A stretch of DNA of 64,000 bases, from NCBI RefSeq assembly GCF_002257705.1, contig NZ_LSLK01000059.1, positions 186,001-250,000 of the forward strand, read 5' to 3'. Position 1 is the stretch's first letter; each line of letters opens with the position of its first letter. This document shows positions 1 to 9,297 of the stretch, piece after piece. Made by a program: the position numbers and the translations under genes. Under the pieces are notes generated by a model. The model did no database searches. It was not told where the DNA came from and was given only the letters and a program-made list of their open reading frames with translations. Source of the DNA: Sporomusa silvacetica DSM 10669. Lineage in GTDB: Bacteria > Bacillota > Negativicutes > Sporomusales > Sporomusaceae.

Positions 1-1227
1 AAAAAGGCTACCAATTTGAACATTAATTCTGAGCAAGTACACAACTATGGCGCTCTCCTGGCTGGTCATACTATTGTAACAACAAATGTGGAAGATTATT
101 TGAAGCGAGAAGCACAAGGAGCTATGATTCCCAAACCATCACATATCTTCCTTATTATTGGCGAAAGTTATGCTGAGTGGCCTTTACTGCCAGAATTTAA
201 AGATTTGAACATTGCTAATGAGGTTAAGGGGATTATTGACAAAGATAACGCCGTTATTGTAAAACCCTTCTTACCTGCAGGATCAGGAACTGCAATCGCC
301 GTTAATTCGATAGTTACTGGATTACCTAACCTAAGCTTATATCCTAATTATAAACCAGAATCCTATAAAGGCTCTTATGCCACCGCTATTGGACTGCAAA
401 TGAAGCAGTTAGGCTATAAAACCCGCTTTTGTTATGCTGGCTTCGGTTCATGGCAACGGATTAAAGAGTTTACGTTAGCGCAAGGCTTTGATGAGTTTTT
501 TTCTTGCAGTGATTTCAAATACGATGCTGGAAATGCCTGGGGCAGTGAAGATAAATATTTTTTGGAAGCAATTACTACCTTATGTGAAGATAACCAACCA
601 AGTTTTAATGTGATTTTAACAAGTTCAAATCACCCGCCTTATACAGTAGACTTAGCAAAGGAAGGTTTTGACGAAAGTATTGTTGCGTCTGGATTAAATG
701 ACACCAGCGATAAAGAATTAATAAATAAATTGGGACATTTCTGGTACTCAGATAAGCAGTTAGGAAATTTCATTAAAAGTATGCAGCAAAAATATCCTGA
801 TAGTCTGTTTGTGATCACAGGTGACCATGCTGACCGCTTTAACATTATCCCCAATCCCACAATGTTTGAACGTTATGCGGTGCCATTTATATTATATGGT
901 CCTGGAATTAATAAAAATATGTTTACAAATAATGTTGCCGGGTCACATATTACTATTGCACCAACTCTAATTGAGCTAATCGCTCCCAAGGATTTTGTTT
1001 ACTATACTGTGGGTGAAAGTCTTACGCGGGGAAATAGTTTTGGTTTCAACGACACTTTCTGGATTACAAACGAAAATATAGGAGAATTTGATTCTTCAAA
1101 AACTGAAATGTTATCTGTGACCCACCGAATATCTGCTCCCAAACCTGATCTTACCCAGCAAAAGCAACTTGTTGATGCTATGCAGGGGTTGTCTTGGTGG
1201 AGAATCATGAAAGGTAATCAGATTTGA
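1..1227 (+). CDS. LtaS/OpgB-like sulfatase-fold envelope transferase (5' end outside window)
   Basis: The reading frame is open to the window edge, so this is the C-terminal catalytic part of a longer protein; the first in-window start (TTG at 16) is probably not the real one, and the membrane part expected in this family would lie upstream. Visible alkaline-phosphatase/sulfatase-fold motifs are IIGESY (about residues 47-52 counted from base 16), with the metal/nucleophile region, SSNHPPY, and VITGDHADR near the end. This pattern is typical of lipoteichoic acid synthase, phosphoglycerol transferase and phosphoethanolamine transferase families. Beside LPS glycosyltransferases it may decorate lipid A, core or a surface glycan, but the substrate cannot be read from the sequence. 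It is followed by a clear terminator and faces the leftward genes that come next. Confidence 0.75.
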   Translation, partial: KKATNLNINSEQVHNYGALLAGHTIVTTNVEDYLKREAQGAMIPKPSHIFLIIGESYAEWPLLPEFKDLNIANEVKGIIDKDNAVIVKPFLPAGSGTAIAVNSIVTGLPNLSLYPNYKPESYKGSYATAIGLQMKQLGYKTRFCYAGFGSWQRIKEFTLAQGFDEFFSCSDFKYDAGNAWGSEDKYFLEAITTLCEDNQPSFNVILTSSNHPPYTVDLAKEGFDESIVASGLNDTSDKELINKLGHFWYSDKQLGNFIKSMQQKYPDSLFVITGDHADRFNIIPNPTMFERYAVPFILYGPGINKNMFTNNVAGSHITIAPTLIELIAPKDFVYYTVGESLTRGNSFGFNDTFWITNENIGEFDSSKTEMLSVTHRISAPKPDLTQQKQLVDAMQGLSWWRIMKGNQI

Positions 1228-1298
1228 GATGAGATGTTTTATTAAGGCAAGCTTTAGCCTATCTCACATAAGGAAAGGATAAGCTAGGTTGAAAAATC

Positions 1299-1336
1299 AA
1301 AGGAGTCGTTGGGGCCGCGCCAATGACTCCTTTTTT
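1299..1336 (+). terminator. Rho-independent terminator after the sulfatase-fold gene
   Basis: AAAGGAGTC and GACTCCTTT pair around a GC-rich loop (inner TTGG/CCAA also pairs), followed by six T on the + strand. It lies 70 bases after the stop codon. It could also act weakly on the opposite strand, between the convergent genes. Confidence 0.85.
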
Positions 1337-1459
1337 GATATGTGTGTTGTGTTACTTACGCCAACCCATTGACCAAAGGTAGATGAACCCAGTCTAATAT
1401 CAACGGCAACGCTAACATTAGCGTAGACAAGGGGTAGTTACTTCGAGAAACTAACTATA

Positions 1460-2095
1460 CTATTTCTGCTTCTGGGCTACCACTACAAATTGTAGCGTAT
1501 ATAAGTCCGGTAAAAAATATTTTAATAATAACCTCAGAATATTTCGTGGTCTAGCTTTGATATTACTGACATTGATCGGAGAAATAGATTTAACGACGTA
1601 CTGGTTATGTTGAAATAATTCCATCATTGTTTTCCGAGTAAAAAACCGAAGGTGTGTACGGTCTAATAAACCACTTTCAACATACTCCCAATTCCCTTTA
1701 ATAAATAGCTGGTTAAAAATCTTATGATGCCGAATATTAGGTATGCTTGCTATAAAACAACCATCATCACATAGGTTATTGCATAATGTACTAACGACAT
1801 TCCAAGGGTCTTTCAGATGTTCTAATAGGTCATTTGCAACTATTAAATCAAACTTACCAAGTTGAGTAAAATCAAATTCTTCAATAGATGTATTATATAC
1901 CCTATCTAGTTGTTTTTTTGCTTTTGTTGCTGCTTTGGCACAAAGTTCAATTCCTGTAACGTTACATTGATAAGTTTGCTTTAATAGTGAACCAAAACCA
2001 CCTTCTCCACATCCTAATTCTAATACTGTTTTAGGTACATTAGGTATTAAATCTAATACCTCTCTTCTTTCACAACAATAATATTCATTTTTCAA
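1460..2095 (-). CDS. Class I SAM-dependent methyltransferase
   Basis: This 211-residue protein has a Rossmann methyltransferase motif I (VLELGCGEGGFG, about residues 24-35) that binds S-adenosylmethionine, and an acidic motif IV region (FDLIVANDLLEHL). The later HLRFFTRKTM segment is typical of Methyltransf_23 enzymes found in glycan clusters. The start is TTG, chosen because GAGGTG lies about 5-7 bases upstream. It is the last gene of a leftward run after a GT2 gene, separated by 93 bases. A role in methylating a sugar of the surface polysaccharide, or a chain terminus, is inferred from the context only; the acceptor is unknown. Confidence 0.8.
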   Translation of the reverse strand: MKNEYYCCERREVLDLIPNVPKTVLELGCGEGGFGSLLKQTYQCNVTGIELCAKAATKAKKQLDRVYNTSIEEFDFTQLGKFDLIVANDLLEHLKDPWNVVSTLCNNLCDDGCFIASIPNIRHHKIFNQLFIKGNWEYVESGLLDRTHLRFFTRKTMMELFQHNQYVVKSISPINVSNIKARPRNILRLLLKYFLPDLYTLQFVVVAQKQK

Positions 2096-2188
2096 GCTAA
2101 CACCTCTTCATTGCAAACTTATACCCCATGCCTGGGTCACTTCAAGATTTCTACTCATACTGTTCATAATCTCCATTAATAACTAATA

Positions 2189-3307
2189 CTACATTTTGTT
2201 GTTTTCAAAAAATCTAAAAACGTCGCCAAAGTATTTCTTATACTCTTGCTGTTTAAAAGAAGTTGGCTTAGAATCGAATAATCTCATTACTTCTTCGTCT
2301 GTTCTAACTCTTTGCTCCTGAATCTTTTGCCGCTTTGCAGTAAGCAACCGGATATCATGAGTAAAGCAAGCAATTGCAATAACCTGTACCAGGATGGCAG
2401 ATGCCCGGCCAATCACACGGATTTTATTACGCAAAGAATGCCACCACTTTATCTGATGTGTAAAGTAATATTGCTTAGGGCTAATGTGTAGTTGCTCTGC
2501 TAAGCGTGCGAAACGATACAAAAGAGCACCAACTAGAAATTTCAGATAGTTGTTACTATCATAATTCTTGTATATCATATACAAGGCATTTCGCTCACGA
2601 TGGAAAATTCGCCTATATTTTGAAAACTTGCCTGATGTTCCATTATGGCGATGATAGGTCACTGCATTAGGCGACGTTACTACCCGAAAACCCAGAATCC
2701 AAAGTCTCCATCCAAGGTCTACATCTTCACAATAGGCAAAAAAATCTTCATCAAAGCCGCCTGTTTTTAGGTAAACATCCTTTTCTATTAGCATCGCACC
2801 GCCACAGGCAAATAGTGTCTCTTCTTCCGCTTTATGCGACTCTAACGTTTGAATTGGTTCATTCCAGCACTTTTGAACTGCATGACCATATACAGATACT
2901 CCACCTCCGATATAATCAATGCGGCTCCCTTCCCAATTCAGAATAGTACTAGCAACACATTCAGCCTGACTACGTTTTGCAGTTGCAACAAGTTGTTCAA
3001 GCCAGTCCTTTTTTGCAATCATGTCATTGTTTATTAAGGCCAAATACTCTCCCTTTGCTAACTCGGCTGCCTGATTATTAGGTTTGGCGAACCCTTTGTT
3101 ACTGTCATTACAAATAATCCGAACATCCGCGTGGTATTGTTGTAAATAGTCTAGTGACTTATCTGATGAACAGTTATCAACGACAATGATTTCCAATAAT
3201 TCCTTAGGATATGTCTGCTCTTTTAAAGAAGGAACACATTGCCGAAGATGGTGTTCCCCGTTGTAGTTTACCAGGATAATACTAATTAGTGGTTTATTAA
3301 CATCCAT
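2189..3307 (-). CDS. Glycosyltransferase family 2 (rhamnosyltransferase-like)
   Basis: This is a 372-residue GT-A fold enzyme. The N terminus has the usual SIILVNYNG strand and the IIVVDNCSSD nucleotide-binding region, followed by a divalent-metal motif (LINNDM) and an acceptor/base region (AYCEDVDLGWRL) seen in the WbbL-like rhamnosyltransferase group. The C-terminal third is basic with one hydrophobic stretch (about 305-320), which suggests membrane association. A likely role is adding one sugar to LPS core or to a surface polysaccharide. The start ATG has an AAGGAG about 13 bases away, rather far, so the exact start is less sure than the family. It sits 22 bases downstream of the GT52-like gene. 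Confidence 0.85.
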   Translation of the reverse strand: MDVNKPLISIILVNYNGEHHLRQCVPSLKEQTYPKELLEIIVVDNCSSDKSLDYLQQYHADVRIICNDSNKGFAKPNNQAAELAKGEYLALINNDMIAKKDWLEQLVATAKRSQAECVASTILNWEGSRIDYIGGGVSVYGHAVQKCWNEPIQTLESHKAEEETLFACGGAMLIEKDVYLKTGGFDEDFFAYCEDVDLGWRLWILGFRVVTSPNAVTYHRHNGTSGKFSKYRRIFHRERNALYMIYKNYDSNNYLKFLVGALLYRFARLAEQLHISPKQYYFTHQIKWWHSLRNKIRVIGRASAILVQVIAIACFTHDIRLLTAKRQKIQEQRVRTDEEVMRLFDSKPTSFKQQEYKKYFGDVFRFFENNKM

Positions 3308-3329
3308 AGCCTAGATATATCTCCTTATT

Positions 3330-4424
3330 TTATAGGTTGCGCATAGTTGAAACAAGGTTGTCGAATTCAATTGGAATACTAACATTGGCCGCCTTTAATA
3401 TATTTTTAAGATAAGGATCTTTCTCCTTGACCGGATAAAGGTCAAACAGGGCTATAGACTTGATATTCTGCCTGGCAAACACATCAGCATATAGTAACCC
3501 GGATGAACTATACGCAAGCAAGGCTTGAATCTTAGCGTATTTGTAAACAATTATCTCAATTGGATCAGCAAAGTCAGTGAAGTAAATTGCCGGCATTTTC
3601 CGCCGGTAATATTCTAGCTTTTCCTTTTTCTCAAAAGGATGTGATTTATACACTAACTGTATTTCCGCCTCATTAGCTAATTGGTATAACCCTTCAAGTA
3701 TAGTTTCTTCACAGCCTCGCTCAATCAATTTTTTATCTACATGAGTACTGCCAAGAAATATGATTGATTTTCTGCCTTCCATTCTCTCATCAGTCTGCAT
3801 ACCTTGCGTTAAACTTTCCAATGCAGTGTGGATTGCTTTCTGGTCAATGCCAACGGCTTGTGGTGAGTATCTCTGTAACAGTTCAGGCTTGAACAAATAA
3901 TCTGCGACTGCAGCCTTGCCATATCCGCCACTGCGCAGATTATAAGTCATTGTATTCGAAAACCTGCTATATAGATGAACAAATTTTGCCCACAATAAAA
4001 ACTCAAGCTTTTTAAGAAAACTTCGATCTGGACTAGAATAAGACCAGACACCGTCATCAAGCCTGGCATAGGATGATTTTCCTGCTAGCTGAACAAGCAA
4101 TTGATTGTCAAATTCACGGTCTGCCCCAAGATAGACCATGTCCACATCGCCGTGCGTAGACAGCTCAGATCGCATATCTGCCAGGCGTTTTTTTATCTGC
4201 CGAATCTCGGAACGCCTGACAATTCGGTGTCTACGCATTGTAATCTTGCCCCAAACGCCTGTATCTGTTGACATCTTATTTACACAGTACCCCTTATGCC
4301 ATAGTTCTTCGCCCCTGGGGTTAAGGAGCATAAGATGGTTATAATTGCCTCCACCTTGACTCCGTGCTAGTATATAGGCTGATAACAATTGTAGCGGCGT
4401 CCGGACAATAAATAGATTATTCAC
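3330..4424 (-). CDS. GT52 / polysialyltransferase-like glycosyltransferase
   Basis: This 364-residue protein begins FIVRTPLQLLSAYILA, the N-terminal signature of the GT52 and alpha-2,8-polysialyltransferase families (GT-B fold, CMP-sugar donors). The middle includes LDDGVWSY and the C half has IFLGSTHVD and YKSHPFEKKEKLEYY, matching the family's conserved H-P region. The start is GTG with AGAGGTG six to seven bases upstream. Known members transfer sialic acid or a related acid sugar to LPS or capsule. No sialic acid synthesis gene is in the window, so the donor may be another CMP-linked sugar such as Kdo; this is inference. Confidence 0.65.
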   Translation of the reverse strand: MNNLFIVRTPLQLLSAYILARSQGGGNYNHLMLLNPRGEELWHKGYCVNKMSTDTGVWGKITMRRHRIVRRSEIRQIKKRLADMRSELSTHGDVDMVYLGADREFDNQLLVQLAGKSSYARLDDGVWSYSSPDRSFLKKLEFLLWAKFVHLYSRFSNTMTYNLRSGGYGKAAVADYLFKPELLQRYSPQAVGIDQKAIHTALESLTQGMQTDERMEGRKSIIFLGSTHVDKKLIERGCEETILEGLYQLANEAEIQLVYKSHPFEKKEKLEYYRRKMPAIYFTDFADPIEIIVYKYAKIQALLAYSSSGLLYADVFARQNIKSIALFDLYPVKEKDPYLKNILKAANVSIPIEFDNLVSTMRNL

Positions 4425-4486
4425 GTCTTCACCTCTATTGGCTTAATGCAACTTGCACTCAGATTTTGTCAATTATGTAGACATTC

Positions 4487-4516
4487 GGAGGATTTTTCGT
4501 TAATCTGCTGGAATAA
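4487..4516 (+). promoter_or_regulatory. Sigma-H-like promoter before the rightward heptosyltransferase gene
   Basis: GGAGGATTT at 4487-4495, a 12-base spacer, then CTGGAATAA at 4508-4516. The sigma-H consensus known from Bacillus is RNAGGAWWW-N11/12-RNNGAATWW; this has one mismatch (C for R). Transcription would begin near 4523, about 45 bases before the ATG. Confidence 0.55.
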
Positions 4517-4567
4517 TAGCATTAATTACATACAGTTTTTAAAATAAGAAATGGAGATGCACATGAT

Positions 4568-5659
4568 ATGCCAAAAGCTATTAATAATGACATTAAAAAC
4601 ATTCTGATTATCCGTTTAAGTTCTATCGGCGATGTTCTCAAATGCACCGTTGTTATCGATAAACTTCGAAATCATTTCCCAAATGCCCGGATATCTTGGC
4701 TGGTAGAAACAAAATCCAAGGATGTATTACTTGGGAATCCCAATATTGATGAAATAATTGTTTGGCAGCGGAAAGAATGGAGTAAGCAGGCTCGTTCCTC
4801 CAAAAATTATTGGAAGTTTGCCCGACAACTATTTCAGTTCACTAAGGAAATACGCAACCGCAATTTTGATCTTGTTGTTGATATTTATGGAGCACCGCGC
4901 AGCGGTATTATCTCCTATTTAAGCAAAGCACCAGTACGCCTTTGTTATACTGGCTCACGAAAATACAGCCATCTGTGTGCCAACATTCATGCTGTTCCAG
5001 ATTATACGACCAGCACCACTGCTACACAATTTTATGCAGATATACTTCGCCCATTAGGAATCGATCGTGATGATCTGCGGATGCAAATGCCTATTTTGCC
5101 AGCAGACCGTTCTTTTGCCGAAACATTTCTACATGATCATGGTATCTCGCCTGGAAAGTATATTGCTATTAACCCCTCAACAAGTTGGCAATCAAAATGC
5201 TGGCCCAGCGAGTATTACGCCCGCCTGGCTGATATGATCATCGAGAAGCATTGCTTACCAGTAGTGATTCTCGGCGCACCCGGAGATGTCCCCTTAGTAG
5301 AAACTATTACTCGTCAAATGCAACAGCAACCGGTAGACGCCTCTGGCAAAACTACACTACGCCAGCTTGCGGCGCTGGCAGAAAAGGCGGGTGCCTTTAT
5401 TAGCGGTGATACCGGTCCATTATTTATTGCAGAAGCTGCAGGAACTGCGACAATCTCAATTTTTGGTCCAACAGACCCTGCCTGGCATGCGCCCAAGGGA
5501 GAACGGCATATTACGCTTTCTACCAATAGTTGCAGTTGTAAAAAAAGCTTTTGTGAAGACAAAAAGTGCTTAACAGCGATCTTGCCTGAACATGTGCTTA
5601 CCACTTTTGAGGAACTTGCAAAAAAAATAGGCCTTATTGAACACCATGCTATCAAGTAA
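4568..5659 (+). CDS. Glycosyltransferase family 9 (heptosyltransferase-like)
   Basis: A 363-residue GT-B enzyme of the ADP-heptose:LPS heptosyltransferase family. Evidence: LIIRLSSIGDVLKCTVVI at the N terminus, the INPSTSWQSKCWP segment in the linker region, and the donor-site motif SGDTGPLFIAEAAGTATISIFGPTDP in the C half (key residues D, T, G, P). A late CSCKKSFCEDKKC cysteine-rich patch is common in Firmicute members. It probably adds a heptose or related sugar to the inner core. It is the only rightward gene after position 1300 and converges on the next GT4 gene with only five bases between stops; no terminator is visible there. A sigma-H-like promoter precedes it. Confidence 0.85.
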   Translation: MPKAINNDIKNILIIRLSSIGDVLKCTVVIDKLRNHFPNARISWLVETKSKDVLLGNPNIDEIIVWQRKEWSKQARSSKNYWKFARQLFQFTKEIRNRNFDLVVDIYGAPRSGIISYLSKAPVRLCYTGSRKYSHLCANIHAVPDYTTSTTATQFYADILRPLGIDRDDLRMQMPILPADRSFAETFLHDHGISPGKYIAINPSTSWQSKCWPSEYYARLADMIIEKHCLPVVILGAPGDVPLVETITRQMQQQPVDASGKTTLRQLAALAEKAGAFISGDTGPLFIAEAAGTATISIFGPTDPAWHAPKGERHITLSTNSCSCKKSFCEDKKCLTAILPEHVLTTFEELAKKIGLIEHHAIK

Positions 5660-5664
5660 GCAAA

Positions 5665-6741
5665 TTACACTATCTTATTCATTTCAGTAATAAGCGCATT
5701 TCGTATTCTGGGTATAATATGTTTAGTTGCGAAACGTTGTCCTGATTGTTTTATTATCTGCTGGTCAGGTAAACTTGTTTCAGGTTCGTCAACAATTTTT
5801 TGCAGAATTTCAGTCAAAGCCTTTATATCGCGTAAGGGATACAGCCAGCCATTTTGTTCAGGCAGTATTATGTCTGAAGGCCCTGTAGGGCAATCACTAC
5901 TAATACATGCCAACCCACGATTTAGCGCTTCAATAAGTACCATGGGAAACCCTTCGTAGTCTGATGTCAAAACTAATGCAGAAGCTTCCTGTACTGATCC
6001 CCAAGGATCTTTTAACCAGCCTAGCCACTCTATTCTGTCAGCGATATTTAAATCACAGGCTAATTGTTTTAGTTTATCTGTATCCGGTCCATTTCCTAAT
6101 ATAGTAGCTTTCCAGTTCCCTTTCGTCTGTGCTAATGCATATAAAAAATCATTGACTCTTTTTTGTCCGTCATACATTAATCTACCTAGATATATAAAAT
6201 TGGGGATATTGGGTCTTTTTATCGTACCTTCTACAGAAACCGTTGGATTGTAAACCAAATAGCTATTCTTAGTTTCGCTCTTTAATCTTTCATTAAAAGC
6301 ATTTGCAATCCCCGAGCTAATTGCCAAATGGAAATCATAGTTATCGAGATACTTCAATTTGCGGAGCTGCATTGAAGTCAAAGAAAAATGTAGCCAGGAA
6401 CCGATACGAATTTTAGATCGTCGTAGATAACGGTAAAATCTTAAATAAGGAATGGCATTGGGCTGGACAGCTATTACTAGATCTGGTTGTAGACAACACA
6501 GTAATCGCGTTAACCGATAGCAATATACTCCTTTTTTAAACATTCCTCCACCATCATTAATTATATGGCATTTAAGATCATCGGCCCATGCTGTATCTAC
6601 CTTACTACTATGTCTAAGTATTAAATTAACTGTATCACCATTAGCTTCTAATTCTTTTATTACGGTTGAAATAACTGTTTCCATTCCCCCGAATCCAGTT
6701 AAGCTGCGAATTGAAACAATTGCAATATTCAAAAATACCAC
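5665..6741 (-). CDS. Glycosyltransferase family 4
   Basis: A GT-B, GT1/GT4-type enzyme of about 358 residues. It has the N-terminal donor/acceptor domain beginning IAIVSIRSLTGFGGMETVI and the C-terminal nucleotide-sugar site with LGRLMYDGQKRV and the E-x7-E element EGFPMVLIEALNRGL. The GTG at 6741 is taken as the start because AGGAGGG sits just upstream; the longer frame lacks a ribosome site, and an in-frame TTG at 6732 is the alternative. GT4 members use UDP- or GDP-sugars; the exact sugar is unknown. It is part of the leftward glycan locus but separated from its neighbours by small gaps. Confidence 0.82.
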   Translation of the reverse strand: MVFLNIAIVSIRSLTGFGGMETVISTVIKELEANGDTVNLILRHSSKVDTAWADDLKCHIINDGGGMFKKGVYCYRLTRLLCCLQPDLVIAVQPNAIPYLRFYRYLRRSKIRIGSWLHFSLTSMQLRKLKYLDNYDFHLAISSGIANAFNERLKSETKNSYLVYNPTVSVEGTIKRPNIPNFIYLGRLMYDGQKRVNDFLYALAQTKGNWKATILGNGPDTDKLKQLACDLNIADRIEWLGWLKDPWGSVQEASALVLTSDYEGFPMVLIEALNRGLACISSDCPTGPSDIILPEQNGWLYPLRDIKALTEILQKIVDEPETSLPDQQIIKQSGQRFATKHIIPRIRNALITEMNKIV

Positions 6742-6819
6742 TTTCCCTCCTCTAAATAATGGTTTGAACAAATTACCTATAATCCAACCAGCATTATTTC
6801 AAAGTTAATATGGCTTGAA

Positions 6820-7959
6820 TTAATTAAACAACTTCACCAGCCTGTCCACCGTAATTTTTAGGTCATAATTATCTCTTACTGTACTGGCCGCGGCCTCTTT
6901 CAAAGCATTATCTACGCTAACTGCCGCATTTTCAATTTGTTCGCACCACTGATCCACATCTTCAACCGACACTAGAAAGCCATTTTCCCCTGAGACAATT
7001 AAGTCCCTATTGCCGCCAATATCAGATGCAACACACAGCAAGCCACAGGCCATGGCCTCTAACAGGGAGTTCGGCAAGCCTTCTCGCCGCGAAGGGAAAA
7101 CAAAGATATCTGCTGCCTGAAGATAGTCGGCAACATTATCGACATCACCCAAGGTAATCAAAGAATCCTCTAGACAATACTTCTTGACACCCTCTTGAAT
7201 GTATGATTCCATGTTATCTTGCTGACCCTGCCCGCTCCCCAACATTACCAGCATCCCTGCTATTTTCGCGTGTGTGGTTTTGCACCAGGTTGCCAATAAA
7301 GTGTCAATTCCTTTACGTCGAGTAAGCTTACCAGTATAAACAAATATCCGCCTATCTATGGGTAATCCTAATTTACTTCGCAGGCTGCTCTTTGTTTCAG
7401 AACACACTGGATGATATATTGATGTATCAACACCGTTGGGAATGTCATAGATACTTTTTTTGGCAAAGCCATTATGTTCAAGCTCATACCTGATTTCATT
7501 GCTTATAGCAATAACACCATCAGCTTGTTGCAACAACTTGAGCTTTTGTTCGCGAAAAGGCATGATCTTCTGCAATAATGCCTTAATCCTTGAATTTGGT
7601 TGCTTTATAACATGTCCGGCTGTGGTTACTTTGATAAAGACTTTTTTATGAAAACGTTTGGCAAAGCGTATTGCCACCGATGCTAGTCGCCCCACTCCAT
7701 GTACATGGATGACGTCAAAGTCCTTTTTATATTTAAATAATTGCCAAAAGAGTTCAACAGACGCCAAGCCCCTTCTATTGAGGCGAATAATCCTTAATTC
7801 GTTTAATACTTCCTGTTCTGGTGCCTTACCACTCCCTTTAGCTATAATAAATACTTGATGCCCTCGCGCCATGAGTGCCGCAGCTACTTTTTGCGCCTGT
7901 AGTTCCGGTCCGCCGAAAGGCAGTTCAAAATTATTGAGAACCATGCAAATCCGGGCCAA
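6820..7959 (-). CDS. Glycosyltransferase family 4
   Basis: A 379-residue GT4 enzyme. It begins MVLNNFELPFGGPELQAQKV after an N-terminal MARIC, has the conserved FVYTGKLTRRKGIDTL segment that opens the C-terminal Rossmann domain, and the donor-site element SRREGLPNSLLEAMACG with the E-x7-E pair. The start is TTG, supported by GAAGGTG about seven bases upstream; an ATG five codons later is the alternative. It is probably transcribed with the KpsS-like gene 33 bases upstream. It likely extends the LPS core or another surface glycan; donor and acceptor cannot be told from sequence. Confidence 0.85.
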   Translation of the reverse strand: MARICMVLNNFELPFGGPELQAQKVAAALMARGHQVFIIAKGSGKAPEQEVLNELRIIRLNRRGLASVELFWQLFKYKKDFDVIHVHGVGRLASVAIRFAKRFHKKVFIKVTTAGHVIKQPNSRIKALLQKIMPFREQKLKLLQQADGVIAISNEIRYELEHNGFAKKSIYDIPNGVDTSIYHPVCSETKSSLRSKLGLPIDRRIFVYTGKLTRRKGIDTLLATWCKTTHAKIAGMLVMLGSGQGQQDNMESYIQEGVKKYCLEDSLITLGDVDNVADYLQAADIFVFPSRREGLPNSLLEAMACGLLCVASDIGGNRDLIVSGENGFLVSVEDVDQWCEQIENAAVSVDNALKEAAASTVRDNYDLKITVDRLVKLFN

Positions 7960-7992
7960 TATCTTTCACCTTCTTACGCTTCTTTAATACAG

Positions 7993-9240
7993 TTATTCAG
8001 CTAGAACAGCAGCAATTTTTTCTTTTACACTTCCTAGATGAACCGCATCAGGCTGACGCCAACTTCCCTCCGCCAAATAATGATAACGAAGATAATATAA
8101 AAATTTGTCGATAAGAATGTCATCAGGTTGTTGGTTTACTACAGATAAAGCTGCCGCTAAGTTATCAGGGTCTGAAGCATTCACAGTTAAACCGGGAACA
8201 TTATAAAAAGCGTTTCCCATAGTTATTATCGGTTTATGCTGAACAAGCGCTTCAATGCCAACAGAGGAATTGATTGTAATAATGCCTGCTGAAGATTTAA
8301 TCAGCTGTGGGGTTGGATAATATCGCAGAAAAATAATCCCGCTGTCTTGATATTTTTCGCGTACTGCGTCGTAACTGATTCTACCAAAGTCGGAAGGGTG
8401 TTCCTTTACTACTAACTTGATTGTATCGTTAGCTTCCCGGTTGTGCCGTTCAATTGCAGGCACAACATACGCCAGCAGCTCTGCCATTGTTTTTACCTTA
8501 GGAGAATTTAATAATACCTGGGTATCATCATGGACTTGAAAAGGTACAAATATATATTTAGCAGGTAGTTGGACGTCTTCCGTCTGACCCTGCTTTTTAT
8601 TTTTCGTAAATTTTTGATACCATTTAGTCTTCAGCGCGCGAATAGCTGGCCTGACCTCATAAAGTTGTCGCAGTTTTTCCGGTTCAATTTGAACATCATC
8701 ATAAAATGAACGTGATTTACCAACTAAACTGCTGGCATAATTTACACCCTTAGCGTCAACAGTGGTAGTACCAGGCAAGCAGCCATTCTCAAAAAACAGC
8801 GTTTTCCTGCCAAGAATTCTAGCTACCCTTGTTGCTGACGCCAGCGGAACGAGCGTACCATTCCATACACAAACAAGATCAATGTTATGTTTTTTTATAT
8901 AGTCACAAAAGAATCGTAAGGCTCCATAGGCCTGCGCCTCCAATACTGATCTGTTATGAAGATAGCGCCTAATGATTCCAAAATTGCGATATTGTCCTTT
9001 TATTAGTAAAAACGCAATGATTTCTTCTATGTCTTGCTTGGTAATGCCCAGCTCTGCCGACAACGTCTCTAAGGATGCACGAGTCACGATATCAGCCACG
9101 GTGGCTGAGGAATAGTCTACGTGATAAATCTGGTGGTATGAATCAGTAAGAAAATTGCCCACCTCATGAAAATAACGGCGTTGATGACCGTTTAACGAAA
9201 TGAACAATATTCGTTTTTTTAAATCAGCGATGTAAATCAC
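7993..9240 (-). CDS. KpsS-like capsule/LPS Kdo-transferase family protein
   Basis: This 415-residue protein resembles the Capsule_synth family (KpsC/KpsS, beta-Kdo transferases). Supporting motifs are FISLNGHQRRYF near the N terminus, LFFENGCLPGTT in the middle, then FVPFQVHDDTQVL, VKEHPSDFG, and TINSSVGIEALVQHKPIITMG with the following NAFYNVPG, a typical ending of this family. The predicted role is addition of beta-Kdo in a linker or in LPS, but KpsS-like genes are also found where no capsule export genes exist, as here. The start is uncertain: the GTG used here overlaps its own purine-rich AGAGGTGA, so a slightly later non-ATG start is possible. Confidence 0.7.
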   Translation of the reverse strand: MIYIADLKKRILFISLNGHQRRYFHEVGNFLTDSYHQIYHVDYSSATVADIVTRASLETLSAELGITKQDIEEIIAFLLIKGQYRNFGIIRRYLHNRSVLEAQAYGALRFFCDYIKKHNIDLVCVWNGTLVPLASATRVARILGRKTLFFENGCLPGTTTVDAKGVNYASSLVGKSRSFYDDVQIEPEKLRQLYEVRPAIRALKTKWYQKFTKNKKQGQTEDVQLPAKYIFVPFQVHDDTQVLLNSPKVKTMAELLAYVVPAIERHNREANDTIKLVVKEHPSDFGRISYDAVREKYQDSGIIFLRYYPTPQLIKSSAGIITINSSVGIEALVQHKPIITMGNAFYNVPGLTVNASDPDNLAAALSVVNQQPDDILIDKFLYYLRYHYLAEGSWRQPDAVHLGSVKEKIAAVLAE

Positions 9241-9297
9241 CTCTGTCGATATCTAGTTCTGAAGTTACTTTCGCCTTTATCCCAATGTTAAATTATA